64,000 nucleotides of DNA. It comes from Bin80 sp965220365. Its GTDB lineage: Bacteria > Bacteroidota > Rhodothermia > Rhodothermales > Bin80. This document shows positions 8,322 through 18,265 of this stretch, piece by piece; within the stretch, counting starts at the first letter, position 1, and every line of letters starts with the position of its first letter. A program made the translations under genes and the position numbers. The notes below the pieces were generated by a model. That model worked only from the letters and a program-made list of their open reading frames with translations, did not search any database and had not been told where the DNA came from. Location: assembly GCA_965220365.1 (NCBI GenBank), contig OZ244823.1, positions 1,426,001 through 1,490,000 of the forward strand, written 5' to 3'.

Positions 8322-11300
8322 ATGGACCGTACGAGATTGACTATCCCATTTATTCTTGTAATCTTGACGTTTGGGTGTAGAAGCTCAGAGGGTCCCAGTC
8401 CGGGATCTGAAGAGTATACCAGTGTTGTTAGTGCTTTCTACGCAGGAGTATCTGCGATGGAGGTGGGCGAAGACCTGCGTGCCAATGCAAAGCTGACACT
8501 GGTCACGGAACTTGCTCCCAGAGAGCCGGCTACCTGGGCAAACTTGGCATTGATGGCGATGCGCCAGAATGAACTGGATGTGGCGACAGGGCATTTGGCT
8601 CGCGCCCTGCAACTGGACTCAACGAACAGCGAAATCCTGCTTTTAGCGGCAGCTCACGCACGAATGATGGGCGATGATTCTGTGCAAGTGCGTTATCTAC
8701 GCAGGGCTGTATCGGTAGATTCGCTAAACATACGTGCACTCTTTGAACTGATTGAGCTGCTTCCTGAAGGCTCGGATGAAAGCAGATCATTGATGAATCA
8801 ACTTGTCAGCGCTGCTCCGGGAAATACCTCCGTTTTACTCAAGCGGCTTCAGCAATCAGCTTCCCTGGGTGCCCTGGATCTAGAACTGTTGGATGAACTC
8901 AGTTCCTATGCATGGAGCGAAGAAGTAAATGAACAGATTGAACTGCTCAGAAACTCGGCCCAAGAGGAGGATATCGCGATACAAATGACATTTCTGCGTA
9001 ATATTTTGCTCAGCGAGCCGCAGTACCGCCAGGGTTTGGCAGAGGTACGTGTATCAATTGAACGGGTAGGGGATCCGGTCACACGGTTTATCCGATTGGC
9101 GAATCCTTCCTCATCTCCTGCACCACGAGATGACTCGCTGCAAATTTTAATGGACCAGCAGTTGGTTACTTCGGACTCATCTCAAGAATGGATTTCTGCG
9201 ATTGCATTAGGGAATGCTGCGTTGCCGGCAATTTTTTATGCTGGGATGGATTCAGTCAGGACGCTTCGCGAAGAAGCGTGGGAAGCTCCCCGCGTAAGTG
9301 GACATGATGCTGGTGTCGGGGTGGATTATGACTTTGATTTCAGGACGGACCTGGTTCTGGCTGGTGCTGAGGGGTTGCGCCTGTTACGTCAGGATTCGTT
9401 GGAACAGTTTACAGATGTAACAAGCGAGTTGAATTTGAGCGCAACCCTGACTGGTGCAGCCTATACGGGGGTTTGGGCGGCAGATATTGATTTGGAAGGA
9501 GATATTGATCTGGTTCTGAATGATGCCGAAAACGGACTACTGACGCTTCGCAATAATGGGGATGGTACATTTGAGCGGGCACAATGGTTTTCAGTCGATT
9601 CTGGGATCCATGCATTTACTTGGGCGGATCTGGATCAGGATGGTGATCCCGACGCGGCGCTGATAGACTCCGAGGGAGGGTTGAGGGTGCTGGCAAACGA
9701 ACGGCAGGGTCGATTCATCTCCATGTCAAGCCCCATTGAGGACCTCAACCTTCTGGATGTAACAGTCTCCGATAGCAACAGTGATGGCAGGATAGAACTT
9801 TTGGCACTTACAGATACCGGGCGAATCCTTCGTGTAACTCTGGGGAACGAGCCAGCCGTAGATGTACTCTTTGAGACGGCGTTACATGCGGCGGGAGCAC
9901 AGCTTCTTACCGGAGACCTGGATAATAACGGGGGAACTGATATCGTAGTGACCACAAAAGGTCAGTCTCAGATTCTCCTACAGGATCATGATTACGCATT
10001 TTATTCATACGGGGCTTCCGTAGATTTGGAAACGTACGCGCTGAGTGCTACGCGGTTTGCAGGGCAACTGGATATGGTCGGTCTAAGTGCCGACCGCCGG
10101 CCGATACGCTATGGAATCTTAACATCGAAAGGATACCACTGGAAACAGATTCAACCCCGTGCTGCACAGGCAGTAGGAGATCAGCGCATCAACTCGTTTG
10201 GAATTGGTGGAGAGGTTGAGATCCGCGCAGGGCTCTTGTACCAGAAGCAGCCCATCACCCAGCCGATTGTGCACTTTGGGCTTGGAGAGCAGTCGCTTGC
10301 AGATGTTGCACGTATTACATGGCCCAATGGATCGGTGCAAGCGGAATTTGATCTGTTGTCGGACGAGATTGTCAGTGCGACCCAACGTTTAAAAGGATCT
10401 TGCCCATGGCTCTTTACCTGGAATGGAGAAGAAGTGACGTTTGTTACGGACTTCATCTGGCGCTCTCCTCTTGGACTTCGGATCAATGCACAGGAGACTG
10501 CAGGGGTCATGACCACGGAAGACTGGGTCAAGATCAAGGGAGATCAACTGCAGCCTCGGAATGGGTACTATGATGTACGGATAACCGCAGAGTTATGGGA
10601 GACCCATTTTTTCGATCATGTATCTCTGATGGTTGTGGATCACCCTGTTGGTACAGAGATCTTTGTGGATGAACGATTTGCCTTTCCTCCACCGGAGTTG
10701 AAAATCCATCTTACTTCTGAGCTCGTACCTGTTGTGGGAGCATGGAATGACCGCGGCCAGGATATATTGGAAACCGTACTTGTCCAGGATGAGCGTTATG
10801 CAGATTTCTTTGGACGTGGTGACTATCAGGGGATTACCAGGGATCACTACTTGGAGGTGGAGATCAATGAAGAGACCCCACAGGATGCCTGGCTGGTTGC
10901 TAGAGGCTGGATTCGGCCAACAGATAGTTCCATCAACGTCGCCATCAGTCAGGGAGCGCATTCCCCTCCCAGAGGATTACGTCTGGAAGCACAACTGCCC
11001 GATGGGTCCTGGCAAATAGTACATGCGAATCTGGGATTCCCTAGTGGTAAGTCAAAAACTGTCCTGGTTGATTTGGCCTCGGTAGCAAGGAGTTCAGGCG
11101 CTCAGCGGCTGCGTTTACATACGAACATGGAGATCTATTGGGATGCATTGTATACAGCTGCAAAGCTGGATGATTCGGCCTTGCAGGTGACGCATATGCT
11201 TCCTGCGAATGCAGACCTCAGGTATCGCGGTTTCTCAGTCGTGAATGAAGAAGATCGCTCTTCTCCCGAACTACCCGTATACGATACTTTGAGTGGTACC

Positions 11301-11702
11301 GCACAGATCTGGCGTGACCTTGTTGGTTACCATACGCGTTTTGGGGATGTCTTGCCACTGTTGGAGCAGGTGGACGATCGATACGTCATCATGAATGCAG
11401 GAGATGAAATGCTGCTACAGTTTACCGAGGTAAATCTAGCAGCAAGGGATCAAGAGAGAGATTTTGTTCTGATCGGAGATGGCTGGGTGAAAGATGGTGA
11501 CTATAACACCACTTTCTCTAAGACGCTTCGCCCATTACCTTCGCACGCAGACCCCACGTATGATGAGATTCCGGGACGATTAAAGGAGGATCCGGTTTAC
11601 CAGCGCCATTCATCAGACTGGCTGGACTATCATACCAGATATGTTATACCGGAGAATCACGCGAAGGGGCTTGCATTTCCCAATGAGAGGGATGATCCCT
11701 GA
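8322..11702 (+). CDS. CRTAC1-like lipoprotein with TPR, FG-GAP/VCBS and ASPIC-type domains
   Basis: About 1126 residues. The N-terminus is a lipoprotein signal with lipobox LTFGC (Cys 19 from ATG 8322; TTG 8310 is a weaker alternative). Residues about 30-200 are TPR-like (ATWANLALMAMRQNELDVAT). Calcium-type FG-GAP/VCBS repeats follow at about 385-545 (DIDLEGDIDLVLND, DLDQDGDPDAALID, DLDNNGGTDIVV), then an ASPIC/UnbV-like segment about 620-680 (GIGGEVEIRAG ... VHFGLG ... ITWPNGS). The last 430 residues form a large beta-rich module with no family I can name. Comparable architectures are called CRTAC1 family protein and are found at the cell surface of Bacteroidota. The substrate or ligand is unknown; anchoring in the outer membrane is inferred. 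Confidence 0.8.
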   Translation: MDRTRLTIPFILVILTFGCRSSEGPSPGSEEYTSVVSAFYAGVSAMEVGEDLRANAKLTLVTELAPREPATWANLALMAMRQNELDVATGHLARALQLDSTNSEILLLAAAHARMMGDDSVQVRYLRRAVSVDSLNIRALFELIELLPEGSDESRSLMNQLVSAAPGNTSVLLKRLQQSASLGALDLELLDELSSYAWSEEVNEQIELLRNSAQEEDIAIQMTFLRNILLSEPQYRQGLAEVRVSIERVGDPVTRFIRLANPSSSPAPRDDSLQILMDQQLVTSDSSQEWISAIALGNAALPAIFYAGMDSVRTLREEAWEAPRVSGHDAGVGVDYDFDFRTDLVLAGAEGLRLLRQDSLEQFTDVTSELNLSATLTGAAYTGVWAADIDLEGDIDLVLNDAENGLLTLRNNGDGTFERAQWFSVDSGIHAFTWADLDQDGDPDAALIDSEGGLRVLANERQGRFISMSSPIEDLNLLDVTVSDSNSDGRIELLALTDTGRILRVTLGNEPAVDVLFETALHAAGAQLLTGDLDNNGGTDIVVTTKGQSQILLQDHDYAFYSYGASVDLETYALSATRFAGQLDMVGLSADRRPIRYGILTSKGYHWKQIQPRAAQAVGDQRINSFGIGGEVEIRAGLLYQKQPITQPIVHFGLGEQSLADVARITWPNGSVQAEFDLLSDEIVSATQRLKGSCPWLFTWNGEEVTFVTDFIWRSPLGLRINAQETAGVMTTEDWVKIKGDQLQPRNGYYDVRITAELWETHFFDHVSLMVVDHPVGTEIFVDERFAFPPPELKIHLTSELVPVVGAWNDRGQDILETVLVQDERYADFFGRGDYQGITRDHYLEVEINEETPQDAWLVARGWIRPTDSSINVAISQGAHSPPRGLRLEAQLPDGSWQIVHANLGFPSGKSKTVLVDLASVARSSGAQRLRLHTNMEIYWDALYTAAKLDDSALQVTHMLPANADLRYRGFSVVNEEDRSSPELPVYDTLSGTAQIWRDLVGYHTRFGDVLPLLEQVDDRYVIMNAGDEMLLQFTEVNLAARDQERDFVLIGDGWVKDGDYNTTFSKTLRPLPSHADPTYDEIPGRLKEDPVYQRHSSDWLDYHTRYVIPENHAKGLAFPNERDDP

Positions 11703-11955
11703 CCATGGGTTCGGAGCCTTATGACACATCGGCAATTCTGTTTGGAATTTCACAGTCCTGTGCGTACCCTGCTCCGAATGCCAAGATAATGTGTAGATTG
11801 TGCATTATTGGGGTCGTCAATCGAGCTTCTATCCCCGTAAAAGGCAGGGTGAGTTGGATGCCGTTCTTCGCTGGATTGTCCAAAGTTCAGGACTGAACGA
11901 AGATCTCGACTCCACATAAAATACAGCGCAATCTCACGATAAAAAGTACTTAAGG

Positions 11956-13116
11956 ATGCCCCTTACTGATTTACGTGGTCAGGCCACGCTCCGAACAGGA
12001 GAAGATCTGATCTCCCATTTAAGATCCTTTGAATTGGAGCCTAAATTTTCTGCAGGAATCTGGTTCTTCTCGCCGGCGGATTCGAGATTTCATGCCAAGT
12101 ACAAGCCGGATGAATCGATTGAGGCTCGACTGGAAATCGCAGCATCATTGAAGGACTACGGCCTACACGCTCTGGAAGCGCATTATCCGAACGAAATCAA
12201 TGAGGGCAACCTGTCCCTCTGGAAGGATTTTACACGGGATACGGGGATTCGACTGTTAACGGTCATTCCACTGCTGTTCTATGATGGGGAATTCGAATTC
12301 GGCTCTCTCTCAAACCCTGATGATAGGTTGCGTCAGATGGCGATTGACAGAACAGCACGTTCATTAAGCTTGGGGCAGGAGTTGGGGTGTGATTTTTCGG
12401 TCGTATGGCCTGGAATTGATGGGTATGAAAATCCGTTTGGCATCAACATGGCCCATATGCGCCAAAGATTTGCCGAGGGATTGGCAGAGGCACTAGATGC
12501 AGCCCCGGGATCACGGGTTGCCTTTGAGCCGAAGCCATACGAGCCAAGGGGACGAATTCTATATAGTTTGACCCCGGAAGGTGTACTGCTCGGCAAACAG
12601 GTTGAAGAAATGCTGGAGCATCCAGACAATCGAAACCTGCTTGAGGAAGGCCATAAACTGGTTTGTATGAATCCTGAAATTGGACACCTGCTTATGGGTT
12701 TCGAAGATATTGCCTATGCTTTGAGTTGGCCATTATCCGAAGGACGTCTGGCACATACACACTGGAATAGCCAGCCGTTGGGAAATTACGACCAGGACCT
12801 GAATGTTGGCCTGATCTCACCGGAGCAAATGGAGGCTGGCCTCTATGTCCTGAAGATGCACGGTTATGAGGGTTGGTATGGCCTGGATATTAATCCAGAG
12901 CGCATGCCAGTTGATGTGGCGCTCAAGATCTCAATGGATGCTTTGCGCGCTGCGTGCGATCGAGTGAATCATCTTGATCATGAACTCATTGTTGAGGCGG
13001 TTGAGACTCCAGATGAGCACAGAGGTTTTTTAGAGGCATACATGGTACGTGCGAGGGCCCCACGGAGCACAGTCCTCCCTCCAATGAGTGACACATTGGC
13101 ATCATCACGGAATTAG
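11956..13116 (+). CDS. Xylose-isomerase-like TIM-barrel sugar isomerase
   Basis: 386 residues of the AP-endonuclease-2/xylose isomerase TIM-barrel superfamily. Likely metal and substrate positions resemble XylA: FEPKPYEPRG (Glu of the EPKP motif), CMNPEIGH (Glu and His), LAHTHWNSQP (His) and GLDINPER (Asp). The N-terminal FSAGIWFFSPADSRF and the YGLHALEAHYPNEINEG segment also follow sugar isomerases. It would interconvert an aldose and ketose using Mg or Mn in the cytosol; the exact sugar (xylose, rhamnose or another) is not decided by the sequence. No kinase or sugar operon is adjacent. About 250 bases separate it from the upstream lipoprotein gene; start ATG 11956 gives a normal family length. 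Confidence 0.75.
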   Translation: MPLTDLRGQATLRTGEDLISHLRSFELEPKFSAGIWFFSPADSRFHAKYKPDESIEARLEIAASLKDYGLHALEAHYPNEINEGNLSLWKDFTRDTGIRLLTVIPLLFYDGEFEFGSLSNPDDRLRQMAIDRTARSLSLGQELGCDFSVVWPGIDGYENPFGINMAHMRQRFAEGLAEALDAAPGSRVAFEPKPYEPRGRILYSLTPEGVLLGKQVEEMLEHPDNRNLLEEGHKLVCMNPEIGHLLMGFEDIAYALSWPLSEGRLAHTHWNSQPLGNYDQDLNVGLISPEQMEAGLYVLKMHGYEGWYGLDINPERMPVDVALKISMDALRAACDRVNHLDHELIVEAVETPDEHRGFLEAYMVRARAPRSTVLPPMSDTLASSRN

Positions 13117-13277
13117 AGCACACGAAAACAACTTATCCAGGCAACTCGTCACGATGCACCAGCGATTGGCATCCCGGTTGTGGTTTGGTGTTGCGTGCGT
13201 ATGCCCACGAAAATAAGGTGGATTATATACCTGACTACGCAAAATCTTTGGCGAATAGGTAAATGTTTCGCGAGCCC

Positions 13278-13661
13278 TTAGTTTACCCGGGCCTTCAGGT
13301 CAAATTTGGGAATCTCAACCAAGAACTTATCGCCACTTTCCGTCTCCATTGTGTAGTTGCCCTCCATGCTTCCCTCAAAAGAATTGAGAATACAGAAGCT
13401 ATTATAGTGGTAGGATTCTCCCGGATGAATGAGGGGCTGCTGACCAACAACTCCTCTTCTCTCAACTTCTCTGGGAGTTTGATCCTTTTCCCGAATATTC
13501 CAGTATCTTCGAAGGAGCCGAACCGGATCGCGTCGATGGTTCGTAATCATTACATAGTAGGCAAATGCAAATCGGTCCAGAAAGTAGTTCGATTCTGCGT
13601 CGAGATAGACAGGCGACACCGTGACCGAAATTTCCTCAGTGACCAAAGTATAGTGAAGCAT
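13278..13661 (-). CDS. apaG: ApaG domain protein
   Basis: 127 residues covering the whole ApaG fold: VTVSPVYLDAESNYFLD, AYYVMITNHRRDPVRLLRRYW and the highly conserved QPLIHPGESYHYNSFC with GSMEGNYTME. ApaG is a small immunoglobulin-like beta-sandwich linked genetically to divalent cation resistance and to diadenosine tetraphosphate metabolism in other bacteria; its molecular role remains unclear. The gene is on the minus strand, alone, convergent with the isomerase gene. ATG 13661 gives the usual N-terminus (VTEEISVTVSP). Confidence 0.93.
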   Translation of the reverse strand: MLHYTLVTEEISVTVSPVYLDAESNYFLDRFAFAYYVMITNHRRDPVRLLRRYWNIREKDQTPREVERRGVVGQQPLIHPGESYHYNSFCILNSFEGSMEGNYTMETESGDKFLVEIPKFDLKARVN

Positions 13662-14084
13662 ATCAATCAGGGTGTTTTAAGTCATAACAGGTATTCCCGC
13701 CCACAGTATACGCAGCACGCGGGGATTGTAACCCAAAATGAAATAGGCTCGCACGAAACGTTTCTACAAAGCAGTGGGTACACGGACACGACAGTATGGG
13801 GTGTGGCCCATCCCATCGTTTATCATAACATTCTGTCCAATGATGCCATGCCCGTAAAAAATTGTAACCCGAAATCGGATGCTTGTTCAGGGATACGTAT
13901 GCACATCAGCATCCGTTCTTGCTTACGAGGCAATCCTGCGATCAGGTCGATGGGCGTTGAAACACCAAAAAGAACCAGAGTGCACTATTCACTGTAGGTA
14001 TATAAGCCCCCCCAACACGTGGACCCACAAGTAGTTGAATAGAGCAGTTAACGTTGACGAAACCGTTAAAGTACTGGAAGTCCA
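13662..14084. other. Divergent intergenic region between apaG and korA
   Basis: About 420 bases. It must contain the promoters of apaG (leftward) and korA (rightward). A plus-strand open frame covering 13263-13997 is antisense to apaG and has no protein-like features. A C7 run lies near 14004. I see no RNA gene or operator I can support. Confidence 0.4.
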
Positions 14085-15980
14085 ATGGAGGATGATTCTC
14101 TAAATATCGCTACTGAAACAAAATCTGTAAAATCCCTCAGCGAAGCAACCGTGCTTTTTGCGGGGGATTCTGGTGATGGGATGCAGCTGACAGGCTCCCA
14201 ATTCACTTTAGCAACAGCTTTTGCACAGAATGATTTGGCAACCTTGCCAGATTTTCCGGCGGAAATCCGCGCCCCAGCTGGGACGACCTACGGTGTGAGT
14301 GGCTATCAACTACATTTTGGTTCGGTCAATGTCCGAACTCCGGGCGATGAGGTTGACTTGCTCGTAGCGATGAATCCGGCTGCGTTGAAAGTCAACCTAT
14401 CCCGTGTTCGACGCGGCGGAGCGATCGTGATCAATGTGAATGCATTCAAACCCCATAACCTGAAACTTGCAGGATATGGGGATACCAACCCTTTGGAAGA
14501 TGAAGAGTTACGGAAGAATTATCGGGTTTTTGAGGTTGAATTGTCACGGATGACCGAGGAGGCGCTCAAGGACTTTGGTCTGGATAGAAAAGTTGTTGAT
14601 CTCAGCAAAAATATGTTTGCGCTGGGGCTGACCCTATGGCTGTACTCACGCCCACTTGAGCCTGCACTGGACTGGTTGTCCCACAAGTTTGCCAGTCGTC
14701 CTGAACTTCTGAATGCGAACGTGCATGTATTGAAGAAAGGGTTTCACTACGGCGAAACCACGGAAGACTTTATTATTCAATACAAGGTTGCTCCCGCACG
14801 GCTTGAACCAGGAGTTTACCGTGCAATTCGTGGCGTAGAGTCTCTTGCTCTGGGATTGGTTGCAGCCAGTAATAAAAGTAATCTTGATCTGTTCTACAGC
14901 AGTTACCCCATCACGCCCGCATCAGATCTGCTTCATCAGTTAAGCAGGCATAAGAATTTTGGCGTAAAAACTTTCCAGGCTGAAGATGAAATTGCGGCAA
15001 TCGGTGCAACAATTGGGGCCAGTTTTGGTGGGAATCTGGGAGTCTGTGCAACCAGTGGTCCCGGGTTGACACTCAAGGCGGAGGGGATTGGATTGGCAGT
15101 GATGATGGAACTGCCCATGGTGATTATTAACGTGCAGCGAGGAGGGCCATCGACAGGACTGCCAACCAAGACGGAACAGAGTGATCTTCTTCAGTCTATG
15201 TATGGTCGCAATGGAGAAGCGCCATTGCCGGTTATTGCTGCGTCAACCCCTGGAGATTGCTTCCATGCGGCTTATGAGGCTTGTCGCGTTGCCGTGCGCC
15301 ATATGACCCCTGTGATTCTGTTAGCTGACGGATATGTGGCAAACGGCTCTGAGCCTTGGCGCATTCCATCGACCAAGGATTTAGAGGATTTCTCGATTTC
15401 TTTCGCCCACAAACCCAACCAAGTGGTAGACGGCCATAAGACATTTCTTCCGTATTTGCGTGATGAGACAGCGCTTGCAAGGCCGTGGGCAAAGCCCGGC
15501 ACGCCAGGTTTAGAGCATCGCTTAGGCGGCCTGGAAAAGCAGCACGAGACGGGAGAAGTCTCCTATGATTCAGAGAATCACGAATTCATGACAAACCTTC
15601 GTGCGGACAAGGTGATGAGGGTTGCTCAGTTCATTCAGCCGATTGAGGTATATGGTGATTCTGAAGGAGACATACTCATTATTGGATGGGGTTCGACCGA
15701 AGGGGCAATCAAGACGGCGGTAGATCGGTTGCGGGATCATGGATTGAAGGCGGGGACCGTACAGCTACGCTATATTCATCCGCTACCGTCTGACCTAGGA
15801 GGTGTACTGGGACATTTTGAGCATCATCTGGTCCCTGAATTGAACAAGGGACAGATGGTTCGTATTCTGCGGGATCGTTTCCTGTTGCCGTTTGCTGGTC
15901 TGAATAAGGTTCAGGGCCAACCGTTTAAGGCGAGTGAGATCGTAGATGCTGCTCTTCACCACTGTAAAAAACATCATTGA
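14085..15980 (+). CDS. korA: 2-oxoacid:ferredoxin oxidoreductase, fused gamma-alpha subunit (KorA)
   Basis: 631 residues. The N-terminal third is the gamma domain (FAGDSGDGMQLTGSQF, PAEIRAPAGTTYGVSG), followed by the alpha pyrimidine-binding domain (YYSSYPITPASDLLHQL is the TPP-type site, here FYSSYPITPASDLL; ATSGPGLTLKAEGIGLAVM; NVQRGGPSTGLPTKTEQSDL) and a C-terminal transketolase-like domain. With KorB it decarboxylates a 2-oxoacid, most likely 2-oxoglutarate, to the acyl-CoA and reduces ferredoxin; this replaces or supplements 2-oxoglutarate dehydrogenase in the TCA cycle. Its TGA stop overlaps the ATG of korB by one base, indicating coupled translation. Substrate assignment is by family, since pyruvate-using relatives look similar. 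Confidence 0.93.
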   Translation: MEDDSLNIATETKSVKSLSEATVLFAGDSGDGMQLTGSQFTLATAFAQNDLATLPDFPAEIRAPAGTTYGVSGYQLHFGSVNVRTPGDEVDLLVAMNPAALKVNLSRVRRGGAIVINVNAFKPHNLKLAGYGDTNPLEDEELRKNYRVFEVELSRMTEEALKDFGLDRKVVDLSKNMFALGLTLWLYSRPLEPALDWLSHKFASRPELLNANVHVLKKGFHYGETTEDFIIQYKVAPARLEPGVYRAIRGVESLALGLVAASNKSNLDLFYSSYPITPASDLLHQLSRHKNFGVKTFQAEDEIAAIGATIGASFGGNLGVCATSGPGLTLKAEGIGLAVMMELPMVIINVQRGGPSTGLPTKTEQSDLLQSMYGRNGEAPLPVIAASTPGDCFHAAYEACRVAVRHMTPVILLADGYVANGSEPWRIPSTKDLEDFSISFAHKPNQVVDGHKTFLPYLRDETALARPWAKPGTPGLEHRLGGLEKQHETGEVSYDSENHEFMTNLRADKVMRVAQFIQPIEVYGDSEGDILIIGWGSTEGAIKTAVDRLRDHGLKAGTVQLRYIHPLPSDLGGVLGHFEHHLVPELNKGQMVRILRDRFLLPFAGLNKVQGQPFKASEIVDAALHHCKKHH

Positions 15981-17053
15981 TGCCGACGTTACCTCCTTCT
16001 AGAAAGCCAACCTTGCCGCCGGGCCGAGGGCCGCGTAGGCCAGGTCCGCCAAAACCCAGAATTGATCGCAAAGCCTTCGCGAGCGATCAGGATGTACGAT
16101 GGTGTCCAGGTTGTGGAGACTATGCAATCCTGGCTAGCGTTCAGCGGTTGATGCCACAACTGGAAGTAAAACGGGAAAATGTTGTGTTCATCAGTGGGAT
16201 CGGCTGCTCAAGTCGATTCCCCTACTATATGAAAACGTACGGAATGCATTCCATTCACGGACGCGCTCCAACTGTGGCCACTGGATTGAAGGCCTCGCGG
16301 CCGGACCTTGATGTATGGGTTGTGACGGGTGACGGGGATGCCTTGTCCATCGGAGGCAACCATTTGATTCATATACTGCGCCGGAATGTGGACCTGCAGA
16401 TCCTGCTCTTTAATAACCAGATCTATGGATTGACCAAGGGGCAGTACAGTCCGACGAGCGAGATCGGGAAAGTGACCAAGAGTAGCCCGTTTGGGTCTAT
16501 TGCGCCTCCGTTTAATCCACTTTCACTTGCTCTGGGCGCCTCCGCTTCTTTCGTGGCAAGAACGGCGGATCGGGATACCAAACATTTGACTCAGATACTT
16601 CGGCGTGCACATGCACATAAAGGGAGTGCATTCATTGAGATTTATCAGAATTGTAATATCTATAACGATGGCGCTTTCTTTGAATTCACGGAAAAGGCAA
16701 CAAAGGCAGATCGAACCATCTACCTTGAGCATGGCAAACCTATGCTGTTTGCGAAGGACACCAAGGGGGTCCGGTTGGACGGATTCAACCCCGTTGTATT
16801 CGACCTTGATGCGGGACACTTCTCGGTAGAGGATGCCATTGTTTATGACGAAAACAGTCTGGAGCTTTCAGGGATCGTAAGCCGAATGTCCCAGCAACCA
16901 GATATGCCGCGTCCGTTTGGTGTCCTTTTCCGCGAAGAGCGGCCCACGTATGAGCAGCTTTTACAGGAGCAGATTACGACCGTGACAGAGAAGCGTGGTC
17001 CAGGAGACTTGGATGTACTCTTGCATGCTGCGGATACTTGGACCATCTCGTAG
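15980..17053 (+). CDS. korB: 2-oxoacid:ferredoxin oxidoreductase beta subunit (KorB)
   Basis: 357 residues from ATG 15980 (a TTG three bases upstream is also in frame). It carries the TPP diphosphate/Mg site VVTGDGDALSIGGNH and LLFNNQIYGLTKGQYSPTS, and the cysteine pair WCPGCGDYAIL. The N-terminal proline- and lysine-rich leader (about 25 residues) is longer than in many relatives. It contributes the catalytic thiamine half-site to the KorAB heterotetramer. The one-base overlap TGATG with korA and the 12-base gap to the transporter gene indicate a single transcript. Confidence 0.94.
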   Translation: MPTLPPSRKPTLPPGRGPRRPGPPKPRIDRKAFASDQDVRWCPGCGDYAILASVQRLMPQLEVKRENVVFISGIGCSSRFPYYMKTYGMHSIHGRAPTVATGLKASRPDLDVWVVTGDGDALSIGGNHLIHILRRNVDLQILLFNNQIYGLTKGQYSPTSEIGKVTKSSPFGSIAPPFNPLSLALGASASFVARTADRDTKHLTQILRRAHAHKGSAFIEIYQNCNIYNDGAFFEFTEKATKADRTIYLEHGKPMLFAKDTKGVRLDGFNPVVFDLDAGHFSVEDAIVYDENSLELSGIVSRMSQQPDMPRPFGVLFREERPTYEQLLQEQITTVTEKRGPGDLDVLLHAADTWTIS

Positions 17054-17065
17054 CACGAGGTTTCA

Positions 17066-18265
17066 ATGAAACGATCCCGGTTGCAACTGGGAACATCCTC
17101 TTTGGTCGTCGCAGCCTTTGTAGGTCCCGGCACAGTCTTGACCTGTGCGACTGCAGGGATTGATTTTGGTTACGCGCTGGGTTGGGTCTTGTTATTTTCT
17201 GTTTGTGCTACATTTATCCTTCAATCCTTTACAGCCGGGGCGGGAATTTTATCCGGCCTCGGTATGGGAGAGGCACTCCGCAGGTATACGCAGGATTCGT
17301 CAATACGATGGGTGGTGATTTCACTGGTTGTTCTGGGACTCTGGGCGGGCACTGCAGCATTTGAGACAGGGAATATTGCGGGGGCAGTAGCAGGTATGAG
17401 TAGCCTGATGGCGGTACCGGACGATGTACTGGTGCTTCTGGTTGGCGGGCTGGCAGCAATTGTACTCTTTTTGGGGCTGCGTGCTGCGACCAAAGTTTTG
17501 GCGGGCCTGGTTTTGTTAATGAGTGTGGTATTTCTGGTCACGATGTTTTTGGCACCCGTTGATTGGCAACAGGCATTTCAGGGGCTGATCCTTCCGAGAA
17601 TTCCAGAGGGTGGGCTGGTGCGCACGATTGCACTGGTAGGCACAACCGTTGTTACGTACAACCTTTTTTTGCATGGGAGTGCCGCCAAAAAGTACTGGAC
17701 CGGCTTTGATTCGCAGTTTGCTTGGCGGCGTGAGTTGACGGGGATGGCAATTTTCCTGCCACTGGGAGGGATTGTCTCTGTTGCAATTCTGCTTGCAGGT
17801 GCAACGCTGGAGACTGGCTCCGTGGGATCCGTTGCAGCGATTGCTCCAGTCATCCGACCGGCGGCAGGTCCATTTGCGGAGCTGCTTTTTGGCATCGGAC
17901 TCTTTGCAGCTGGGATTACTTCCGCAGTCACAGCACCTTTGGCGGCGGCATGTGGAGTCCGTGAAATTTTTGGATGGCCGGATGATCCCAAACACACAGG
18001 GTTTCGCTTTGTCTGGATATCTGTTTTGCTAACCGGGATGGGCTTTGCATTTTATGGGCGCAACCCCCTGGAGATCATTATTGCTGCGCAGGCAGCGAAC
18101 GGGCTGCTGTTGCCCTTCATTGCCGGATTTGTGTTGCTATTGGCAACCAGACAAAAGGCTGTCGTAATGCCACGTTGGTATTTGGGGCTGGGAATTCTGG
18201 TGACGCTGATCTGTGCCGTACTGGGGATGCGAACCCTACTGTGGGTTTGGGGGCAAGTGAGTTAA
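17066..18265 (+). CDS. Nramp-family transporter with atypical metal-site motifs
   Basis: 399 residues, eleven or so hydrophobic segments, matching the LeuT-fold Nramp family. The conserved TM1 DPGN motif is replaced by GPGT (AAFVGPGTVLTCATAG), and the TM6 MPHN motif by VTYN (TTVVTYNLFLHGSA). In classical Nramps the Asp of DPGN and the Met of MPHN coordinate Mn or Fe, so this protein belongs to a divergent clade whose substrate is not settled. Twelve bases after korB, probably co-transcribed; a link to iron supply for the ferredoxin-dependent enzyme is tempting but unproven. The stop overlaps the convergent tatC stop by four bases. Confidence 0.85.
   Translation: MKRSRLQLGTSSLVVAAFVGPGTVLTCATAGIDFGYALGWVLLFSVCATFILQSFTAGAGILSGLGMGEALRRYTQDSSIRWVVISLVVLGLWAGTAAFETGNIAGAVAGMSSLMAVPDDVLVLLVGGLAAIVLFLGLRAATKVLAGLVLLMSVVFLVTMFLAPVDWQQAFQGLILPRIPEGGLVRTIALVGTTVVTYNLFLHGSAAKKYWTGFDSQFAWRRELTGMAIFLPLGGIVSVAILLAGATLETGSVGSVAAIAPVIRPAAGPFAELLFGIGLFAAGITSAVTAPLAAACGVREIFGWPDDPKHTGFRFVWISVLLTGMGFAFYGRNPLEIIIAAQAANGLLLPFIAGFVLLLATRQKAVVMPRWYLGLGILVTLICAVLGMRTLLWVWGQVS

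Noticed and set aside
13263..13997. Plus-strand 244-codon open frame
   Set aside because: Antisense to apaG over half its length and without protein-like features in the rest.
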